From: Orobanche coerulescens
Taxonomy: Eukaryota; Streptophyta; Magnoliopsida; Lamiales; Orobanchaceae
Length of the DNA: 64,000 nt
Direction of reading: 5' to 3'
NCBI GenBank assembly: GCA_033398695.1
Contig: CM065804.1
Location: 47,399,501 to 47,463,500, forward strand
Position numbers and translations under genes: made by a program. Shown here one piece after another: positions 34,715 through 44,473 of this stretch (positions within the stretch are counted from its first letter, which is position 1; every line of letters starts with the position of its first letter). Under the pieces are notes generated by a model that was not told where the DNA came from, made no database searches, and saw only the letters and a list, made by a program, of their open reading frames with translations.

Positions 34715-35832
34715 CTCCTCAGACAAAGACTTCATCCGGTAGGAAGGACACGCCCGCTCAGCGTGTGGCCAGGCTGGCTGCGGAGGCTGCCGATCGGAGG
34801 GAGCGGGCCGGCAAGCGCAAGAGAGTGGAGCCTGTTTCTGCGAATAAGGCCGAGGGTTCGTCGGCCCCTGAGGTCATATTGTCCGCCCCGACTCCTGTCC
34901 GGGCCGATCGGGAGGAGCCCGTTATTGACTTGGAGGGCCATTATCTTCCGGTCAACCAGGAGCGGGTGGAGCCATGCGACCAGATGAAGGGGCAGCGGCC
35001 GCGCTGGTTCCTGGATTACGTCCGGGCCGCGACTCCGACTCCTGAAATGCTCAGTCGGGTCCCTCCTGGGGTGGCTGTTTCTAGCCATATTCCGATCCGG
35101 GGTTGGACTCCCAAGCTGGAAATGATGACCAACGATATGGATCCGGCCGAGCAGATCCAGTTCGGGAATGCCCTGGTCGGCCGGGCCATGTGCACCTATG
35201 TGAAGGCCTCGAATGAGTTTCTGGCTTCGTCCGAGAGGCACAAGAAGACGGAGGCCGACCTTAAGGCTTTGCAGGAGGAGCATCATTTGTGCCCCTCTTT
35301 GATCAAGTCTCTCGAGGGGGAGATAACCTCCCTGAGGGGCGAGATGGAGCTTTTGGACGGTCGGGCTCTCCAAGCCGACATATGGAGGCTGAAGGCCGAG
35401 GAGCTGACCGATGCGGTCGATCAGGCGCAGAAACAGTGCGCGGAAATCCGGGCCGGGCACGAGGTTTATTTGAAGGAGACCAAGGCCCAGGTCGAAAGCC
35501 TGACCGAGCGCCTCAACACCTGCGAGGCTTCGAGCTATGCGAGGGGCCGTGCCGAAGGGGCGGAGGCCTTCAAGGAGACGCCTGCCTTTGAGGAGCTAAT
35601 CAATCTGAACTACGTCTCCACTTGTTTCGAGATTTTAGATCTTATGAAAGGTGGGAAGACCGTTCAGGAGATTGAGGCTTACATCACCTCTCAGGCGGCC
35701 GACCTTCATGTTGACATTACTAGGGCCGATGAGCCGAAGGCGGCCGAGGGTGAGGATGCCGGTCGGGCTCCTCAAGGCGAAGGCGAGGGGCCATCTTTTC
35801 AGGCGGCCGGCCAGGATGACGGGGCCGAGTAG
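34715..35832 (+). CDS. Tat antisense gene, exon 3 (coiled-coil C-terminus)
   Basis: Starts after TTCCTTTTCCAG| and ends with TAG at 35830-35832. The first part has a basic stretch, RRERAGKRKRVEP, that could be a nuclear signal; the middle is a long predicted coiled coil (from ASNEFLASSERHKKTEADLK to ESLTERLNTCEAS) rich in E, K and L; the C-terminus is acidic. AAATAAGA near 35970 may serve polyadenylation. The 50-bp tandem array begins 190 bp after the stop. No enzymatic motif is visible. Confidence 0.72.
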
Positions 35833-36024
35833 TTTCTTTTAGATTTTGCTTTCAACATGGCCTGCGTGCCTATTTTTGTCTTTCTTTTGTTTCATCTGAT
35901 GTTCGGCCTGCGTGCCAACCTGGTTCAGGTTTTTTGTAATCGTCTGTATTTTGTAACAATGACTTGATGAAATAAGATCTTTTTTGCCGTTTCCGTTGTG
36001 CTTTTTTATCGTTCTTGGTTGATC

Positions 36025-36924
36025 GTGCCGAGACGAGCTCGGTCTTAGAGTGCCGGGGGAGCCGGTCTTATGAGGTGCCGAGACGAGCTCGGTCTTATAG
36101 TGCCGTAGGAGCCGGTCTTATGAGGTGCCGGGACGAGCTCGGTCTTATAGTGCCGGAGGAGCCGGTCTTTCGAGGTGCCGAGACGAGCTCGGTCTTATAG
36201 TGCCGAAGCAGCCGGTCTTTCGAGGTGCCGAGACGAGCTCGGTCTTATAGTGCCGGAGGAGCCGGTCTTTCGAGGTGCCGAGACGAGCTCGGTCTTATAG
36301 TGCCGGAAGAGCCGGTCTTTCGAGGTGCCGAGACGAGCTCGGTCTTATAGTGCCGGAGGAGCCGGTCTTTCGAGGTGCCGAGACGAGCTCGGTCTTATAG
36401 TGCCGGAGGAGCCGGTCTTTCGAGGTGCCTAGACGAGCTCGGTCTTATAGTGCCGGAGGAGCCGGTCTTTCGAGGTGCCGAGACGAGCTCGGTCTTATAG
36501 TGCCGGAGGAGCCGTTCTTTCGAGGTGCCGAGACGAGCTCGGTCTTATAGTGCCGGAAGAGCCGGTCTTTCGAGGTGCCGAGACGAGCTCGGTCTTATAG
36601 TACCGGAGGAGCCGGTCTTTCGAGGTGCCGAGACGAGCTCGGTCTTATAGTGCCGGAGGAGCCGGTCTTTCGAGGTGCCGAGACGAGCTCGGTCTTATAG
36701 TGCCGGAGGAGCCGGTCTTTCGAGGTGCCGAGACGAGCTCGGTCTTATAGTGCCGGAGGATCCGGTCTTTCGAGGTGCCGAGACGAGCTCGGTCTTATAG
36801 TGCCGGAGGAGCCGGTCTTTCGAGGTGCCGAGACGAGCTCGGTCTTATAGTGCCGGAGGAGCCGGTCTTTCGAGGTGCCGAGACGAGCTCGGTCTTATAG
36901 TGCCGGAGGAGCCGGTCTTATGAG
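36025..36924. repeat. 50-bp tandem array, 18 copies
   Basis: Exactly 900 bp of a 50-bp unit beginning GTGCCGAGACGAGCTCGGTC, nearly identical among copies, with variants mainly at both ends. Each unit is two diverged 25-bp halves (GTGCCGAGACGAGCTCGGTC... and GTGCCGGAGGAGCCGGTCTT...), so it grew from a dimer. It lies between the antisense gene and the integrase end. The unit length is not a multiple of three, so it is not coding. Tandem arrays in this part of Tat/Ogre elements are known seeds of satellite DNA. Confidence 0.95.
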
Positions 36925-36959
36925 GTGTACCAGTGTTGAGATATGGAATAACATCGAAT

Positions 36960-37486
36960 TTTTATTGATAATACCTCTTTAGATACATAGCGTTCCACGG
37001 GTGAGTTAATCTTTGGCCGTTCAGATATTCCAGCCGGTAGGCTCCATTCTGAAGGACTTCGCTAACTTTATACGGCCCTTCCCACTTGGGCTTGAGCGGC
37101 CCGGGATCCGGACCTAGAACCCTCTTGAGGACTAGGTCGCCGACCTGGAATCTTCTCGAGTGAACCTTGGAGTTGTAATATTTTTCACTCCTCCTTTTTT
37201 ATACGGCGTTTCGCATTTACTGAGCTCGCTTTTGCAAGGAGGTCCAGTTCACTTGGAGGGCCAAGTCGTTATCCGGTTCTTCAAAATGTGCTACTCGGTA
37301 GGTAGGTGCCCGATTTCGACCGGGATAACGGCTTGAGCGAAAGCCAAGGAGAAAGGCGTTTCTCTGTGGCGGATCTATGCGTTGTTCGGTAGGCCCATAG
37401 GGTCCCGGGAGTTCTTCGGCCAGAACCCTTGAGTCCTCTAGGCGAGTCTTGAGATGTTGCTTTAAGATCTTGTTGATCGCCTCCAC
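36960..37486 (-). pseudogene. Tat integrase C-terminal part, frameshifted
   Basis: On the minus strand this continues the integrase past 37486 in shifted frames: stretches such as APTYRVAHFEEPDNDLALQV and, further down, a tail with GDLV, LGPDPGPLKPKWEGP and GAYRLEYLNGQ-type segments typical of the Tat integrase end, stopping near 36960. At least two frame changes are needed to follow it, so the copy is damaged here. Confidence 0.75.
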
Positions 37487-38733
37487 CGCCTGCTAGATTG
37501 AGGATAATAGGGCGTGGAAAAGTTATTTCGTATTTGGAGACCGTCGCAGAAAGATCGGAATTTCTTGTTGTCAAATTGTTTCGCATTATCCGAGACAATG
37601 GATTGGGGGATTCCGAACCGGCATATGATTGACTTCCATATGAAGTCGACTATCTTCTGTTCGGTCGTGCGTGCCATAGGTTCGGCCTCGGCCCATTTCG
37701 TAAAATAATCGACTGCGACGACTGCGTATTGCACTCCTCCCCGTCCCCTAGGCAGAGGGCCGATCAAGTCTATTCCCCACTTGGCGAATGGCCATGGACA
37801 ATATACAGACGTGAGGGTCTCCGGGGGGGGGGGTCGGATCTGCGGAGCAAAGATTTTGCACCGGACGCACTTCCGCACGAGCGCAATGGCATCTTTTTTT
37901 AGATCGGGCCAATAGTAGCCTTGTCGGATTAACTTATAGGCCAATGCCTGGCCGCCGGAGTGGTTTCCACATATACCCTCGTGCACCTCCCTGAGGGCAT
38001 ATTCGGCTTCTGATTCGGACAGGCATCTCAGCAGCGGAACCGAATATCCTCTTTTATATAATGCCTCGTCCATGATAGTGAACCGGGCAGACTGAGTTCG
38101 TAAGGATCTTGCTTGAGCTCGGTCTTCGGGCAAAATACCACTTTGAAGGTATTGCATTATAGGCTGCATCCACCCTCGCGGTTCTGACTGCTCTGCTGCT
38201 CGTATTTCGGCCCTTTCCAGGGCCGATGAGGCGTGATGCACTATGCTGACCTCATCCATATGCTCGGCCCCGGCGCTGGATGCAAGTTTGGCCAACGAGT
38301 CGGCCTGAATGTTTTCCGTTCGGGGAATATGTTGTATGATCCCTCGAAAACCTTGCAATGCTCGGGCCAGGTTGAGGTACTTAACCAGTTTAGGCTCTTT
38401 GGCTTCGTATTCGCCGTTGATCTGGTTGACCATCAACTGAGAGTCACTCAGGATGGTGAGGCAGGTAAGACCGAGAGAGGTTGCCATTTCTAGACCAGCC
38501 AAGAGAGCTTCGTATTCTGCCTCATTATTGGTGGTTGGGAAACTCAGGCGAATAGCCGAGCAGAACAGGCGCTGGTCGGGACTGACGAGGACTATTCCCG
38601 CATCCGATCGGTCGGCGGTAGAGGACCCATCTACATAGAGTGACCATTCTTCTGATCGGTCGTCCTCCTGGGCAATGAAGTCCGCAAGGGCTTGTCCCTT
38701 TATAGCAGTGCGCGATTCGTAAGTTATGTCAAA
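37462..38733 (-). CDS. Tat second RNase H-like domain and integrase
   Basis: Open in the same frame as the protease-reverse transcriptase segment, separated from it only by a TAG at 38734-38736. It begins with the archaeal-type RNase H domain typical of Tat elements (NNEAEYEALLAGLEMA, then LTILSDSQLMVNQINGEYEA), continues to the integrase zinc finger (H...H...CVRCKIF) and the core with GIDLIGPLPRGRG and FGIPQSIVSDNAKQF, two of the catalytic acidic sites. The frame is lost at about 37490. Integrase inserts the cDNA into host DNA. Confidence 0.85.
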   Translation of the reverse strand, partial: FDITYESRTAIKGQALADFIAQEDDRSEEWSLYVDGSSTADRSDAGIVLVSPDQRLFCSAIRLSFPTTNNEAEYEALLAGLEMATSLGLTCLTILSDSQLMVNQINGEYEAKEPKLVKYLNLARALQGFRGIIQHIPRTENIQADSLAKLASSAGAEHMDEVSIVHHASSALERAEIRAAEQSEPRGWMQPIMQYLQSGILPEDRAQARSLRTQSARFTIMDEALYKRGYSVPLLRCLSESEAEYALREVHEGICGNHSGGQALAYKLIRQGYYWPDLKKDAIALVRKCVRCKIFAPQIRPPPPETLTSVYCPWPFAKWGIDLIGPLPRGRGGVQYAVVAVDYFTKWAEAEPMARTTEQKIVDFIWKSIICRFGIPQSIVSDNAKQFDNKKFRSFCDGLQIRNNFSTPYYPQSSRRWRRSTRS

Positions 38734-41001
38734 CTATCCTAGTTCGACGGCCCATTTTACCATTCGGCCGGAAACATCAGGTCGGTGCATAACCTGTTTT
38801 AATGGATAGTTGGTTAAGACGACGACCTGGTGTTCCAAAAAGTAGGGCCTCAACTTCCGGGATGCCATTATGAGCGCATAGGCCAGTTTTTCCATCGGGG
38901 CATATCTGAGCTCGGCATCATGAAGGGCCTGACTTACATAATAGACCGGGTGTTGTACTGCATTCTCCGTTCGAATTAGAGCGGCGCTGATTGCGGAGTC
39001 GGAAACTGCGAGATATAAGTTAAGAAGTTCCCCTCGGGACGGTCTCTGCAAGGTCGGGGCTTCCGCCAGGACTTCCTTGATAGCTTCGAAGGCTTTTTGG
39101 CACGGTTCTGTCCATTGAAAATCCTTGTTCTTTTTTATCGCCTCAAAGAAAGGTTTGCACTTATCCGTGGAGCGGGAGATGAAACGGCTCAGTGCGGCTA
39201 GGCGGCCGGTTAGGCTTTGCACCTTTTTGACCGAGTTTGGGGGAACAAGCTCGGCTACTGCCTTAATTTTATCGGGGTTGGCTTCAATCCCTCTTTGGCT
39301 TATCATGTAGCCGAGGAATTTTCCAGAACCTACCCCGAAGGAACATTTCTTCGGATTTAGCTTCATCTTATACTCTCGCAAAATAGCAAACATTTTATTG
39401 AGGTCATGTACATGGTCGGCCGAGTTCAGGGATTTTACTAACATGTCATCTACATATACTTCCATAGTATGACCTATCAGGCTATTGAACATTTTATTTA
39501 CCAGGCGTTGATATGTTGCGCCGGCATTCTTGAGCCCGAAAGGCATCATCCGGTAGCAGTATAAGCCACGGGCCGAGTAGAAGGAGGTATTTTCTTCATC
39601 GGCGGGGTGCATTGGAATCTGGTTGTATCCAGAATAGGCATCCATGAAGCTCATTAGCTCGTGCCCGGTCGTGGCATCTACCATGTAATCGATATGGGGG
39701 AGTGGGTAGCTATCTTTTGGGCAGGCTTTATTCAGGTTGGAGAAGTCAATGCAGAGCCTCCATAGCCCGGTCGGCTTTTTTACCAGAACCGGGTTGGCTA
39801 CCCAGGTCGGGTATTGGGCTTCCCGAATAAACACGTTATCAATTAGCTTTTCTACCTCCTCTTCCAGCCCTTTCTGTCGCTCGGGCCCCATCTTTCTTCT
39901 CTTCTGGACGACCGGTTTTGAGCTGGGGTCGATGTTCAGTCGGTAGCAGGCCAGTTCCGGATCGATCCCCGGCATATCAGAATGGGTCCAAGCAAAGACA
40001 TCCAGATTTTGTCTCAGATGGAAGACAAGCTCGGAGCGGATCGGTTCTTGGAGGTTGTGGCCGATCTTTAGCCGTCGGGCGGGATTAGATGAATCTACGT
40101 CGACCAGGTCCAATTCTTCTGTTGGCTCAGCGTGGCGGATTTTCCCTTTTGGATTTTGATACCGCGGGTCAACGGGATCTTCCTCTAAGATCGGCTCTTT
40201 CTCGGGCCTGCGGCCGCGGTCCGCCGTCCGCCCGATTCCCATTCCGGGGGTTTGTGCGGCCCCGGGACCGTCGGGCCCCCGGTCAAGCAGGGTGTTTCCC
40301 GTCTGTTGCTCGGAGTTGGTAATCTCCATTTCTTCCGGCGGATTTTCCGGGATGGCCTCGGCGGCGTTGATCTCGCGAGCCCAGATGCTGAGATTGCATT
40401 CCCGGGCCGCCCTTTGATCCCCTCTGTGTACCCCGACGCCGTCCGGGGTAGGGAATTTCATGCACAGGTGGTAGGTGGACTGAGTGGCTCTTAGTCTCGA
40501 CATCACAGGTCGGCCTACGATGGCATTGTAGTCGCTGTGCACGTCGATGATCTTAAAGGTTGTGATCATCGTTCTTCTGATCGGCCCCTGACCAAATTCC
40601 AGGGCGAGGTCAATTTCCCCCAGCGGAGAGGTGCGGCAGTTGGCAAATCCCCGGATGTCCTCGTTGCAGGGCCGGACATACGATTGGTCTACCTTCATCC
40701 TACGAAGGGTATGAAGGTAAATGATGCTTGCATAAGCCCCGGAGTCCACCAATACCCTTTGGACTGGGATCCCCATTATGGGCAGAGTGATGACAAGTGC
40801 GTCTGAATGGGGATGGTCCAAGCCGCCTGCATCGGACTCCTCAAAAGTAACCGCCAGCTGGGGGTTTTGGGGGGCTTCTTCGGCCACCGATAGAAACCCT
40901 TCTGCTCGGCGCTCGGTCCGCTGATAGGAAGTGGTGGCTTCTCGGATAGATGCTTTTTTCTGGCGCTTGGACCGAGGATCATCGACCTCGGCGGTGCCCA
41001 T
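38734..41001 (-). CDS. Tat protease, reverse transcriptase and RNase H
   Basis: 755 codons. The aspartic protease motif reads DSGAYAS at about 86-92 (usually DSGAS), the reverse transcriptase spans about 380-590 with YVDDM at 516-520 and the MPFGLKNAGATYQ block before it, and the RNase H follows (LYLAVSDSAISAAL near 660, later TNYPLKQV). It ends at an internal TAG, after which the polyprotein stays open, so the stop is a point nonsense change. The relation to gag is a different frame, so a frameshift or shared expression would be needed. Confidence 0.88.
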   Translation of the reverse strand: MGTAEVDDPRSKRQKKASIREATTSYQRTERRAEGFLSVAEEAPQNPQLAVTFEESDAGGLDHPHSDALVITLPIMGIPVQRVLVDSGAYASIIYLHTLRRMKVDQSYVRPCNEDIRGFANCRTSPLGEIDLALEFGQGPIRRTMITTFKIIDVHSDYNAIVGRPVMSRLRATQSTYHLCMKFPTPDGVGVHRGDQRAARECNLSIWAREINAAEAIPENPPEEMEITNSEQQTGNTLLDRGPDGPGAAQTPGMGIGRTADRGRRPEKEPILEEDPVDPRYQNPKGKIRHAEPTEELDLVDVDSSNPARRLKIGHNLQEPIRSELVFHLRQNLDVFAWTHSDMPGIDPELACYRLNIDPSSKPVVQKRRKMGPERQKGLEEEVEKLIDNVFIREAQYPTWVANPVLVKKPTGLWRLCIDFSNLNKACPKDSYPLPHIDYMVDATTGHELMSFMDAYSGYNQIPMHPADEENTSFYSARGLYCYRMMPFGLKNAGATYQRLVNKMFNSLIGHTMEVYVDDMLVKSLNSADHVHDLNKMFAILREYKMKLNPKKCSFGVGSGKFLGYMISQRGIEANPDKIKAVAELVPPNSVKKVQSLTGRLAALSRFISRSTDKCKPFFEAIKKNKDFQWTEPCQKAFEAIKEVLAEAPTLQRPSRGELLNLYLAVSDSAISAALIRTENAVQHPVYYVSQALHDAELRYAPMEKLAYALIMASRKLRPYFLEHQVVVLTNYPLKQVMHRPDVSGRMVKWAVELG

Positions 41002-41006
41002 AATCG

Positions 41007-41333
41007 TTAGAATTTCCGGGGGGATTTGGGGGCCGGAGGCACCCGATCATTCTTGGCTCTCGCTGGGTCGGCCCTATCTTGGCGATCCCGAGGCGGGTTC
41101 CGGGTAAACCGCCTCAAGCCCGTTTCGTCGCATGCTGCGATCAGGGCGGCAACGAGGTCCCGACACTGCTCGGTGTTGTGACCCGCTGACTCGTGATATT
41201 TACAAAAGCGGGTCTGGTCCATGTCCTTCTGATCTTTATAGATCGGCCGGGGGACTGGGAGCAAGTTTTTGCCTTTTATTTGATCGAATATCGCCGCGGC
41301 TCCAATGGAATATATTTTCGCGAAATTGGCCAT
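41007..41333 (-). CDS. Tat gag, nucleocapsid part with zinc knuckle
   Basis: In frame with the upstream gag and split from it by one TAA at 41355-41357. It contains CKYHESAGHNTEQC, the knuckle-like RNA-binding motif of Tat Gag proteins, and ends at TAG at 41007. The protease begins beyond it in another frame. Confidence 0.75.
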   Translation of the reverse strand: MANFAKIYSIGAAAIFDQIKGKNLLPVPRPIYKDQKDMDQTRFCKYHESAGHNTEQCRDLVAALIAACDETGLRRFTRNPPRDRQDRADPARAKNDRVPPAPKSPRKF

Positions 41334-41354
41334 GAGCTCGGGCCGGCGATAGCT

Positions 41355-42596
41355 TTAAGTGGCCGGAGCTGCCGAGGAAGAGGCAGGGGTTTTATTTTCC
41401 CATCGAGGTTCTTGACGGGTCTCTTTGTAGTCACGCCTTTCTTCTTTCTTTTTATACGATCCTTTCTGATCGGAGGGCATGACTAACATTGGCGCCGGCA
41501 TGGCTTCCTCAGCAGCTATGTGGGAGCTGGCGCGCTCCAAAAATTCCTGGTAGGTGTGTGGGACATTCTGGCACACCGTCCAGCGAAAGAAAGAATTTTT
41601 GTGAAGGCCGGCCTGGGCAATAATGGCCAGCGCATCGTCGGACATGGGCTCCGTCTCTAATATCCGTTTATTAAAACGGGATATATAATCTTTAAGGGAC
41701 TCGTTCGGCCCCTGGATCACGGAAGCAATGGATGAGCGTGGGGCGACCCGCACAAGGGACCCCATAAAGTGGGACCGGAATGTCGCCGAAAGCTGGGCCC
41801 ATGTCTGAACCGAATGACGGGGCAGCGTCCGATACCACCTCTGGGCCCTTTCCCCCAGAGTTAGGGAAAACATGCGGCATCGGAACGCGTCCTGCGACCC
41901 ATGTAGATCCATCCAAGAATTATAATGCCCCAGATGGGCGTTAGGGTCTGTTTCTCCGTTATATGGCGGAATTTGAGGAATTTTGAACATCTCCGGGAGA
42001 GGTTCCGCCAGAACGCTAGGGGCCAGGGGACTCTCCTGGCTGTTGAGCCCTTCCGAGCTTTGGGACGGCGGGAGTTGTTTATTTTCGAGCTCCGTAAGGC
42101 GCTTTTTTAGGAACTCGATCTCGCTTGAATTGTCGCCCGGAGTGGGAGGCAATATTTGCGTTAGATTTGGGGACAGGTGGTGAGCCCTCTCTTCCTTGCG
42201 GCTCTGACTCTGGACAGTAGGAGCCGGTGATGCCTTCTCGATTTTCCTTCCCGTCCCGAGGCGATCAAAAACGGACGGGGGGCGTGAAGGCTTACTTTTC
42301 CGGGAGGGATGTGAGCTTTCGCCGTGGCTCTCTGCCCTTTCGCCGGCGGCCTCAGAGGCCGCTCTTTTTCTGCTTCGCCCCGAGGCAGCAGGACGGGCCG
42401 TCTGAGATTCTGCCTCGAGTTGATCCTCGGGTTTTTGAAGGGTCCCTCCCCCTGTCACTCTCGCCATAAGGGCTGCCATGCCTTGGAGGAAGGCCGGGTG
42501 TTTAAAGCATTCAACCACTTTAAGGAGGTTTTCTTCCTCCGTCGCGGGCTGAGGGTTTTTTGAACTGTTGTGAGACATTGCTGGTGAAGGGTCCAT
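41355..42596 (-). CDS. Tat gag (capsid)
   Basis: Starts 46 bp inside the 5' LTR at ATG 42596 (MDPSPAMSHN) and encodes 413 residues. About residues 215-330 carry the retrotransposon Gag domain (AHLGHYNSWMDLHGSQDAFR and QRWYRTLPRHSVQTWAQLS). The N-terminal 200 residues are polar and basic. Gag forms the particle in which the RNA is copied. A single TAA ends it before the zinc knuckle, which is open in the same frame further on, so the stop may be a mutation. Confidence 0.87.
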   Translation of the reverse strand: MDPSPAMSHNSSKNPQPATEEENLLKVVECFKHPAFLQGMAALMARVTGGGTLQKPEDQLEAESQTARPAASGRSRKRAASEAAGERAESHGESSHPSRKSKPSRPPSVFDRLGTGRKIEKASPAPTVQSQSRKEERAHHLSPNLTQILPPTPGDNSSEIEFLKKRLTELENKQLPPSQSSEGLNSQESPLAPSVLAEPLPEMFKIPQIPPYNGETDPNAHLGHYNSWMDLHGSQDAFRCRMFSLTLGERAQRWYRTLPRHSVQTWAQLSATFRSHFMGSLVRVAPRSSIASVIQGPNESLKDYISRFNKRILETEPMSDDALAIIAQAGLHKNSFFRWTVCQNVPHTYQEFLERASSHIAAEEAMPAPMLVMPSDQKGSYKKKEERRDYKETRQEPRWENKTPASSSAAPAT

Positions 42597-42642
42597 CTAT
42601 ACCTTTTTTTTATCGAAGGTTCCCCTTCCTCTAGCACCAATC

Positions 42643-43388
42643 TGTTAACGTCTGATTTGGTCAACGTCACATGTACTGACCGGGACAAATGGGTCGAAGA
42701 CACGTAGAAAATAACAAATAAAGTGGAAGATATTTGATCACTAAATTTTATTAATGACCTTTCGACAGCATAGAGCCGAGCAGAATAATGTGCGCCGGTC
42801 TATCCAATTTTCTTGTTAATTACAAGTCTTTTTTATTCTTTTTCAGTATCTCTCTTATCTCTCTTTTTTCTCTCTCTTATTAATGCTCAGAATTCCAAAA
42901 GATCCTTTTTTTACTGTACATTTCTCCTATATATAGACAAATGCTGGCGGTGGGAGATGACAGTGGCGCATGTTTGTGGAATACGCCCATAACACTTGTC
43001 GATCTGCATTTACATCGTGGACACGTGGCGGCTATAAGGAGTGTCTTGGGAAGGCGTGGCGCATGCGTTAATTGGCATGCGGGTCTATTTTGCCGACTTA
43101 GGAGATGTCTATCCGATGGTCGGTCCTCGGGTCCCGCCCGTTAGTCGGCCGGTCTGCCGCCGTTCGGGCCGGCCCCGCCGTAATCTTGAACTGGGACATT
43201 TTCGTCCTTCCTCTGCTCGGCCTTCCTGGATCAGATACCGGGTCGGCCTTGGAGTCACCGTCCGTTCCGGTTTTTAGCGAGCCCGATTGGAAATCGGGTT
43301 TTTTGTCCGGTCCGATTTCGGGTTCTGCTCGGCCGGTTTAGCTGCCTGGAGTGCCTACGTGGATTCTGAGTAGGATGGGCTACCAACA
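42643..43388 (-). mobile_element. Tat element 5' LTR
   Basis: TGTTAACGTCTG...CTACCAACA, 14 bp shorter than its partner at 32439-33198. The target duplication ACATC follows at 43389. In the element's direction the gag start lies only 46 bp beyond this LTR, so the untranslated leader must be mostly LTR. Confidence 0.88.
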
Positions 43389-43433
43389 ACATCAATTTTC
43401 TAAACTTCCCAATTGAACCTGGGTGGAGGGAGT

Positions 43434-43663
43434 ATATAGAGTTGCCAACCACTACGTTGGTGAGGGGAACTCCGTGGAAATTGATGTATATCTTGACTAT
43501 TCTGACCCAAAATTAAGGATAATAATTGCATCGGGCCCAATATATTTATTTGTTATTCTTTGATTTGTGTCTATCGAAAATAGCCAAAAGTTGTGAAGGA
43601 AAATAATGAAGTGGGGCCTTGCTTTTGTTTTTGTTTGTGTTCTCATGCAAGCAAAGAAGATGT
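43434..43663. other. Intron 1 host sequence between two MITEs
   Basis: About 230 bp with no gene or repeat ends seen. It is unique in the window and probably original intron DNA of the lyase gene. Confidence 0.4.
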
Positions 43664-43672
43664 ATATAGTTA

Positions 43673-44464
43673 GAGTAGTGCTACAATCACAATAGATTTA
43701 CAAAAATAAATCCACAAAAGAGTTGTGTCATGTGTTTGTTGGGGTATAAGGGTTTTTATGGAGATTCGGATTTTCCAATGGATCGTGTAAACACTTTCCG
43801 AACTGATATTTCTACCCTATGCCCGGGTTACAAGAAATTCAGCCTAGGATAATCCAATGGAACACTTACGAATCCAGTACGTAAACGTAAGCCAAATTGC
43901 TAGAGAAATTCTGTGTTTATCAGAAAGATAGAGAGCTCAGAAAAGGGTGTGTTTCAGACTCATGAGGAGAGCCATATTTATACATGTCGGATTAGGGTTA
44001 CAAGTAGGTCGATTTTAGGGTTTTGAGAGCGGCGCCGTCATTAGTGGTCCGAAAATTAGGGTTGACGGGTGGCTTAACAAAATTGACGAAATTAATCAAT
44101 TTTACCACAGTCTCCCTCTAAAATTCGGAAATATCACTAAATCCCAAATCTAAATTTCCGAAGACCTTTTGGGGCACCTGAGGCTCGCCCGACTCCCGAC
44201 ATAATCAGACTGCTTATAATTCGATCTTATATATGTGTGCACTCCGCACATACCCGAACATATATTAGAATACGAATTATAAACCCCTTAGCTCACATAT
44301 TAGTTCCAATTACACAAAATGAATGGTGACACTAAAATCACCAACAGTGTTGATTGGTGGAGCAAAGAAAAGAGAGAGAAAATATATTCAAACACACCAA
44401 TCAACACGACACATCTCTTTTGTGGATTTCTTTTTGTAAATCTTTCGTGGATGTAGCATTACTC
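43673..44464. mobile_element. Mutator-like MITE containing a solo LTR
   Basis: Inverted ends of about 60 bp, starting GAGTAGTGCTACAATCAC at the left and ending ...GTAGCATTACTC at the right. The nine bases on either side, ATATAGTTA (43664-43672) and ATATATTTA (44465-44473), match at 8 of 9, which fits a Mutator-type 9-bp duplication. The MITE proper is about 170 bp; a 610-bp solo LTR sits inside it. Confidence 0.75.
43737..44346 (-). mobile_element. Solo LTR of an unrelated retroelement
   Basis: 610 bp from TGTTGGGGTATAAGGG to AATCACCAACA with the target duplication GTGTT on both sides (43732-43736, 44347-44351). Inverted ends TGTTGG/CCAACA. A good TATA box, GTATAAATATGG, is on the minus strand (about 43970-43981), so the element probably ran on the minus strand. 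No internal sequence remains, as after LTR-LTR recombination. Confidence 0.82.
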
Positions 44465-44473
44465 ATATATTTA

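Larger units (their letters stand above)
32439..43388 (-). mobile_element. Tat-lineage Ty3/gypsy retrotransposon, complete
   Basis: Two LTRs (32439-33198, 760 bp; 42643-43388, 746 bp), TGTTAACG...CCAACA, with target duplication ACATC (32434-32438, 43389-43393). The polypurine tract (GAAGGGGGCCCT on the minus strand) borders the left LTR and a primer-like TTGGTGCTAGAGG borders the right one. On the minus strand come gag, protease, reverse transcriptase, RNase H, a second RNase H-like domain and integrase. On the plus strand, between integrase and 3' LTR, lie a separate antisense gene and a 50-bp tandem array. The second RNase H and the antisense gene are hallmarks of the Tat group. Two in-frame stops and frameshifts suggest the copy is inactive. 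Confidence 0.92.
32198..43432. mobile_element. Stowaway MITE split by a Tat-lineage retrotransposon
   Basis: CTCCCTCCATTACATCCC at the left and GGGTGGAGGGAG at the right are Stowaway-type inverted ends, flanked by TA on both sides (32196-32197, 43433-43434). The MITE's own sequence is 32198-32438 and 43394-43432; the rest is the inserted retrotransposon. A relative lies near 62085-62568. Confidence 0.82.

Noticed and set aside
34732..35460. 242-codon minus-strand frame
   Set aside because: Shadow of the coiled-coil exon of the antisense gene; composition follows the codon pattern of the plus strand.
36015..36200. 61-codon frame at the start of the 50-bp array
   Set aside because: Unit length is not divisible by three and the frame closes after a few units.
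36025..36924. Possible CRISPR array
   Set aside because: Units are contiguous with no unique spacers, sit within a plant retrotransposon, and have 50-bp period: an ordinary tandem array.
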